From: CAYONM01 sp964405325
Lineage (GTDB): Bacteria; Planctomycetota; UBA11346
Assembly (NCBI GenBank): GCA_964405325.1
Contig: CAYONM010000001.1
Span: 6,937 to 70,936 of the forward strand
DNA length: 64,000 nucleotides
Direction: 5' to 3'
Part shown: positions 61,160 to 64,000 of the stretch, one piece after another
Numbering within the stretch: the first letter of the stretch is position 1
How the letters are laid out: every line of letters starts with the position of its first letter
The notes under the pieces: model-generated
What the model was told of the DNA's origin: nothing
Databases searched by the model: none
The model's input: the letters and a program-made list of their open reading frames with translations, nothing else
Translations under genes and position numbers: made by a program

Positions 61160-62965
61160 TCAGCTCGTGGCCACCGGTCGGTCGTGAGCGGACGGAATGC
61201 GTGCGATGCTCACGCCGACCGGGATGGCGGCTCGAATGGCTTCGGCGTCGAGCACCTCCGCCGCCACCAGATGGGTGCTGAGGGCTTCCAGTTGCTCTCG
61301 GTGCTGTTGCAGCGCTGCACGGCAGACCTGCTGGGTGGCGGTCACCAATTCGTCGATGTCGCGATCGAGGTCGCCGCGCAGGCCGTCGCCGGAGAGATGG
61401 GCAGCCTGGTGTTCGATGCTTGAACGGTAGCTGCGCGGCGGTCGCGAGCCCATGCCCCATTCCAGGACCATGCAGGTCGCCAGGGTGGTGACCCGGTCGA
61501 GGTCGTCGCTACAGCTGGTGCTGGAGTCGCCGCACATCATCGTTTCGGCCTCATGGCCACCGAGCAGGACCGCCATGTCACCGAGGAGCTGGCCACGGGT
61601 ACGGATGGCGACGTCCTCCTGGTTGCGCATCACGGTCACCCCCATGCTGCCCTTGCTGCGGGGGACGATGCTCACCCGGTCGAGTTGCGCCCGGTGGGTG
61701 GGTAGGTGAGCCTGAATGATGGCGTGGCCGAGTTCATGGTAGGCGATGCGCTGGCGCATCGCCTGATCCATGTGCATGGGGCGCTCGTGGCCGAGCAGAA
61801 TGCGGTCCTCGGCTCGAGCCAGATGGTCCGGGCGGATGCGATCGCTGTGCTCCCGGGCAGCGATGATGGCCGCTTCGTTGAGCAGGTTGTTGAGATCGGC
61901 CCCGGAGAAGCCGGTGGTGCCGGCGGCCACATGGTCGAGGTCGATGGTTTCATCGAGACGACGCTTGCGTGCGTGGATGTGCAGGATCTCGGCCCGCTCG
62001 TCGCGGGTCGGCAGGTTGACGTGGATGTGACGGTCGAATCGTCCGGGGCGCAATACTGCCCGGTCGAGAGCATCGAGGCGGTTGGTGGCCGCCACCACCA
62101 GCACCCGGTCACGCTCGTCGAAGCCGTCGAGTTCGACCAGGATGGCGTTGAGGGTCTGCTCGAACTCCTGATTTCCGGGATGGGCGCCGCTGCCGCGCGA
62201 CTTGGCGATGGCGTCGATCTCGTCGATGAAGACAATGCAGGGCTGCTGTTTGCGGGCCCGTTTGAAGAGCCCGCGTACACGGGCTGCGCCGACACCCACG
62301 AAGAGCTCCACGAAATCCGAGCCCGAGAGATGGATGAACGAGACACCGGCCTCCTTGGCCAGAGCCTTGGCCAGCAAGGTCTTGCCGGTGCCGGGGGGAC
62401 CGATCAACAGGACTCCCTTGGGCATGGTGGCGCCGATGTCACCGAAGCGCTCTGGATCACGCAGATAGTTGAGGAGATCCTGGATCTCTTCACGGGCGTG
62501 GGCGATGCCGCCGATGGCCTCGATGCCAGGTAAAAACTCGGGATCGGCCTCGTTGCCGATGCGTGTGGAGAAGGCGGCGAAGCCGCCGCGGATGCCGCGC
62601 AGAGTGACGATCACCAGCACCACCAGCGCAGCGATCACCAGCAGGGCCAGCCAGCTGTAGGGCGGTGGTCGTCCATCGATCATCGGGCGACGGTCCTCGG
62701 GCAGCGAGGCGATGCCCTTGAGCAGGTGGTCGACGGCCACCAAGGAGGAGGCCCCGGGCCAGTAGACCGTGAAACGTTCGTCAGCCTGCTCGGCGATGAT
62801 GCGATCCTGATAGAGGACCAGCTTGTCGATGGCCCCGCGCTGGAGCGCCTCCTGCAGTTCGTTCCAGCTGCGTTCCTGGTTGACGATGGTGCCCGCCAGC
62901 CAGGACAGGGTGATGGCGAGCAGCAGGAAGCCAGCGATCAGGATGGCGACGCGACCGAGTTTCAT
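61160..62965 (-). CDS. ftsH: Divergent FtsH-type membrane AAA protease
   Basis: 601 residues. Two membrane helices (about 6-28 and 104-124) flank a short periplasmic part, then the AAA domain: Walker A LIGPPGTGKTLLAK (188-200), Walker B CIVFIDEIDAIAKS, SRH/arginine finger LRPGRFDRHIHV, and the zinc protease site HELGH (410-414) with the downstream third ligand region CGDSSTSCSDDLDR. All catalytic residues are present. It is shorter than chromosomal FtsH (about 640) and has low-identity flanks, so it is likely an accessory copy. It degrades membrane and unfolded proteins. Confidence 0.85.
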   Translation of the reverse strand: MKLGRVAILIAGFLLLAITLSWLAGTIVNQERSWNELQEALQRGAIDKLVLYQDRIIAEQADERFTVYWPGASSLVAVDHLLKGIASLPEDRRPMIDGRPPPYSWLALLVIAALVVLVIVTLRGIRGGFAAFSTRIGNEADPEFLPGIEAIGGIAHAREEIQDLLNYLRDPERFGDIGATMPKGVLLIGPPGTGKTLLAKALAKEAGVSFIHLSGSDFVELFVGVGAARVRGLFKRARKQQPCIVFIDEIDAIAKSRGSGAHPGNQEFEQTLNAILVELDGFDERDRVLVVAATNRLDALDRAVLRPGRFDRHIHVNLPTRDERAEILHIHARKRRLDETIDLDHVAAGTTGFSGADLNNLLNEAAIIAAREHSDRIRPDHLARAEDRILLGHERPMHMDQAMRQRIAYHELGHAIIQAHLPTHRAQLDRVSIVPRSKGSMGVTVMRNQEDVAIRTRGQLLGDMAVLLGGHEAETMMCGDSSTSCSDDLDRVTTLATCMVLEWGMGSRPPRSYRSSIEHQAAHLSGDGLRGDLDRDIDELVTATQQVCRAALQQHREQLEALSTHLVAAEVLDAEAIRAAIPVGVSIARIPSAHDRPVATS

Positions 62966-63046
62966 GTACTGAGTTTCGTTCAGGGGTGGAGGGCGTCAAC
63001 GGGTCGGCAAGGAATTCTACGCACCGTATTGACCGATTCGCCGCCG

Positions 63047-63472
63047 ATGGCCATGCTCTTGTTTATCATGCGCGCTTTGCTCTTGCTCGGTCTGATAACC
63101 TCCATGGCCTGGACGGCGACCGTTCCAGTCGGTGGCTATTTCACCCTCGGCACCAACCAGGGCATCGCCGATTGGATCCTGCGCGATGGGCAGGTCTGGG
63201 TGGTTTATGGCGCAAGCTGGTGCGCTCCCTGCAAGATTCTCGACCGCAACTTGGCGGAACTCCTCAAGGAGGCGCCCATCACCGTGGTCTACGTCGACGC
63301 TGATGAGCACCGTTCGTTGCTGCTGCGCAACCAGATCGGCAGCCTGCCGACCCTGGTCTTCTATCTCGATGGCAATCGCTTGAATTCGGCCCAGAAGATC
63401 GATCTGGCCTTTCTACGTGATTGTTACCGCATAATCCAAGAGGCTGAGCAGCAGCAGGCGTCGCTCAGATGA
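63047..63472 (+). CDS. Exported thioredoxin-like protein with CXXC
   Basis: 141 residues with a hydrophobic leader (about 3-22). The thioredoxin motif YGASWCAPCKILDRNL has C59 and C62. A cis-Pro loop IGSLPTLVFYLDGN follows. It is a periplasmic or membrane-tethered thiol-disulfide protein. Together with the VKOR-DsbA fusion it is the only thioredoxin-fold protein in the window that keeps both active cysteines. It is divergent from ftsH and overlaps the following gene by 4 bp. The start could also be 63053 or 63068. Confidence 0.8.
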   Translation: MAMLLFIMRALLLLGLITSMAWTATVPVGGYFTLGTNQGIADWILRDGQVWVVYGASWCAPCKILDRNLAELLKEAPITVVYVDADEHRSLLLRNQIGSLPTLVFYLDGNRLNSAQKIDLAFLRDCYRIIQEAEQQQASLR

Positions 63473-63852
63473 GCGTTCCGGCCGATGGTCGCTGCCCGGC
63501 TTGCGGACGGCGCCAGGGGCTGGCTCAGGGTTGGCGGCTGCTGATCCATCACGCCCGCGAACACCGGCCGCCCGAACGCCTGGTCTGCAGCGGCTGCGGT
63601 AATGCCAATCGTCTGGTCGAGCTCGAGCCCTTGCGCCGGGAGTGCCTGATCTCCTGGCTCGGCATCGCCTTCAGCCTGCTGCTGGCGGCGCCGCTGTTGA
63701 TATTCAACGCCGCGCCGTGGATCCACCTCGCCGTCTCGTGGTATTTGTTCATGGTATGGCTGTGGTGTGGGCTCTGCGTCAGGCGTCGGTTACGTCTCGC
63801 CACCTACGCACCTGCTGCCCCTACTGGAGTTTCGCATGGACACGATGACTGA
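63469..63852 (+). CDS. Zinc-ribbon membrane protein
   Basis: 127 residues. The N-terminal zinc ribbon is CPACGRRQ then LVCSGCGNANR (two CXXC knuckles about 30 apart). Two hydrophobic helices follow (about 63-80 and 85-102), then a basic cytosolic end. It overlaps the upstream thioredoxin-like gene by 4 bp, which suggests a shared operon. Function unknown. Confidence 0.6.
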   Translation: MSVPADGRCPACGRRQGLAQGWRLLIHHAREHRPPERLVCSGCGNANRLVELEPLRRECLISWLGIAFSLLLAAPLLIFNAAPWIHLAVSWYLFMVWLWCGLCVRRRLRLATYAPAAPTGVSHGHDD

Positions 63853-64000
63853 AGCCCAGGCCTACGCCGCCACGGCCCGCGGACCGCTCTCTCACGACGG
63901 TGTCGATCCGCGCCAGGTGGTGCTGCGCGGACGTCCGAGCCTGCTGATGGCGCTGCCCCATGTGGTCGTGGCCCTGGTCCTGGCGGCTGTCGCATGGTGG
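63836..64000 (+). CDS. Start of a membrane protein (partial at right edge)
   Basis: The first 55 codons of a frame that remains open at the window end. A polar N-terminus (MDTMTEAQAYAATARGPLSH) precedes VVLRGRPSLLMALPHVVVAL and VLAAVAWW, a probable first membrane helix. The Arg-Pro-Ser just before the helix is reminiscent of PH-domain (YdbT-type) membrane proteins, but too little is visible. GGAG precedes the ATG. It overlaps the zinc-ribbon gene by 17 bp. Confidence 0.5.
   Translation, partial: MDTMTEAQAYAATARGPLSHDGVDPRQVVLRGRPSLLMALPHVVVALVLAAVAWW

Overview
The window is high-GC DNA from a diderm (Gram-negative type) bacterium. It encodes Sec signal peptides, several lipoproteins with clear lipoboxes, an outer-membrane barrel ending in Phe, and a conjugative type IV secretion system (T4SS). 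I cannot name the taxon. A 100-N gap shows this is a draft scaffold. No rRNA or tRNA gene, CRISPR array, or recognisable replication, integration or relaxase gene was seen, so whether this is a plasmid or an integrative conjugative element (ICE) is open.

Region 1 (1-22845) holds a leftward TraD-type coupling protein, cut by the window edge. A divergent rightward operon starts from a good promoter at 3619-3647: TrbC-like, a 1984-residue secreted protein, TraU-like, two thioredoxin-fold proteins without active cysteines, TraH-like, TraG, another thioredoxin-like protein, and a VKOR-DsbA fusion that could supply disulfides to the machine.

Region 2 (22930-43602) starts with a pilin gene that has its own promoter and a strong terminator. 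It continues in the MPF_F/MPF_G order: TraL-like, two TraE/VirB8-like proteins, TraK, a very large TraB (1200 aa), a TraV-like lipoprotein and the TraC ATPase. After TraC come a probable FtsK/HerA-type ATPase lacking its Walker residues, two lipoproteins, a membrane protein with a nuclease-like (SNase) fold, a DUF4400-like ICE membrane protein, coiled-coil proteins, a probable Bet/RecT annealing protein and a Hanks-type Ser/Thr kinase.

Region 3 (43744-49870) is envelope cargo: an outer-membrane barrel, a secreted protein with cadherin-like modules, an FGE-like lipoprotein and a convergent multi-pass glycosyltransferase-like protein.

Region 4 (50031-64000) is accessory and mostly cytosolic: a metallophosphoesterase, a pair of zeta-toxin-like P-loop proteins (one with a destroyed P-loop) separated by a MITE, a YpeA-type GNAT, PH-domain, TerB-like and SlyD-type proteins, a DHH phosphoesterase with three DHHA1-like repeats, a divergent FtsH, a thioredoxin and small membrane proteins. 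The least familiar parts are the giant protein in the transfer operon, the dead ATPase beside TraC, the zeta-like kinase/pseudokinase pair and the triple-DHHA1 phosphoesterase.
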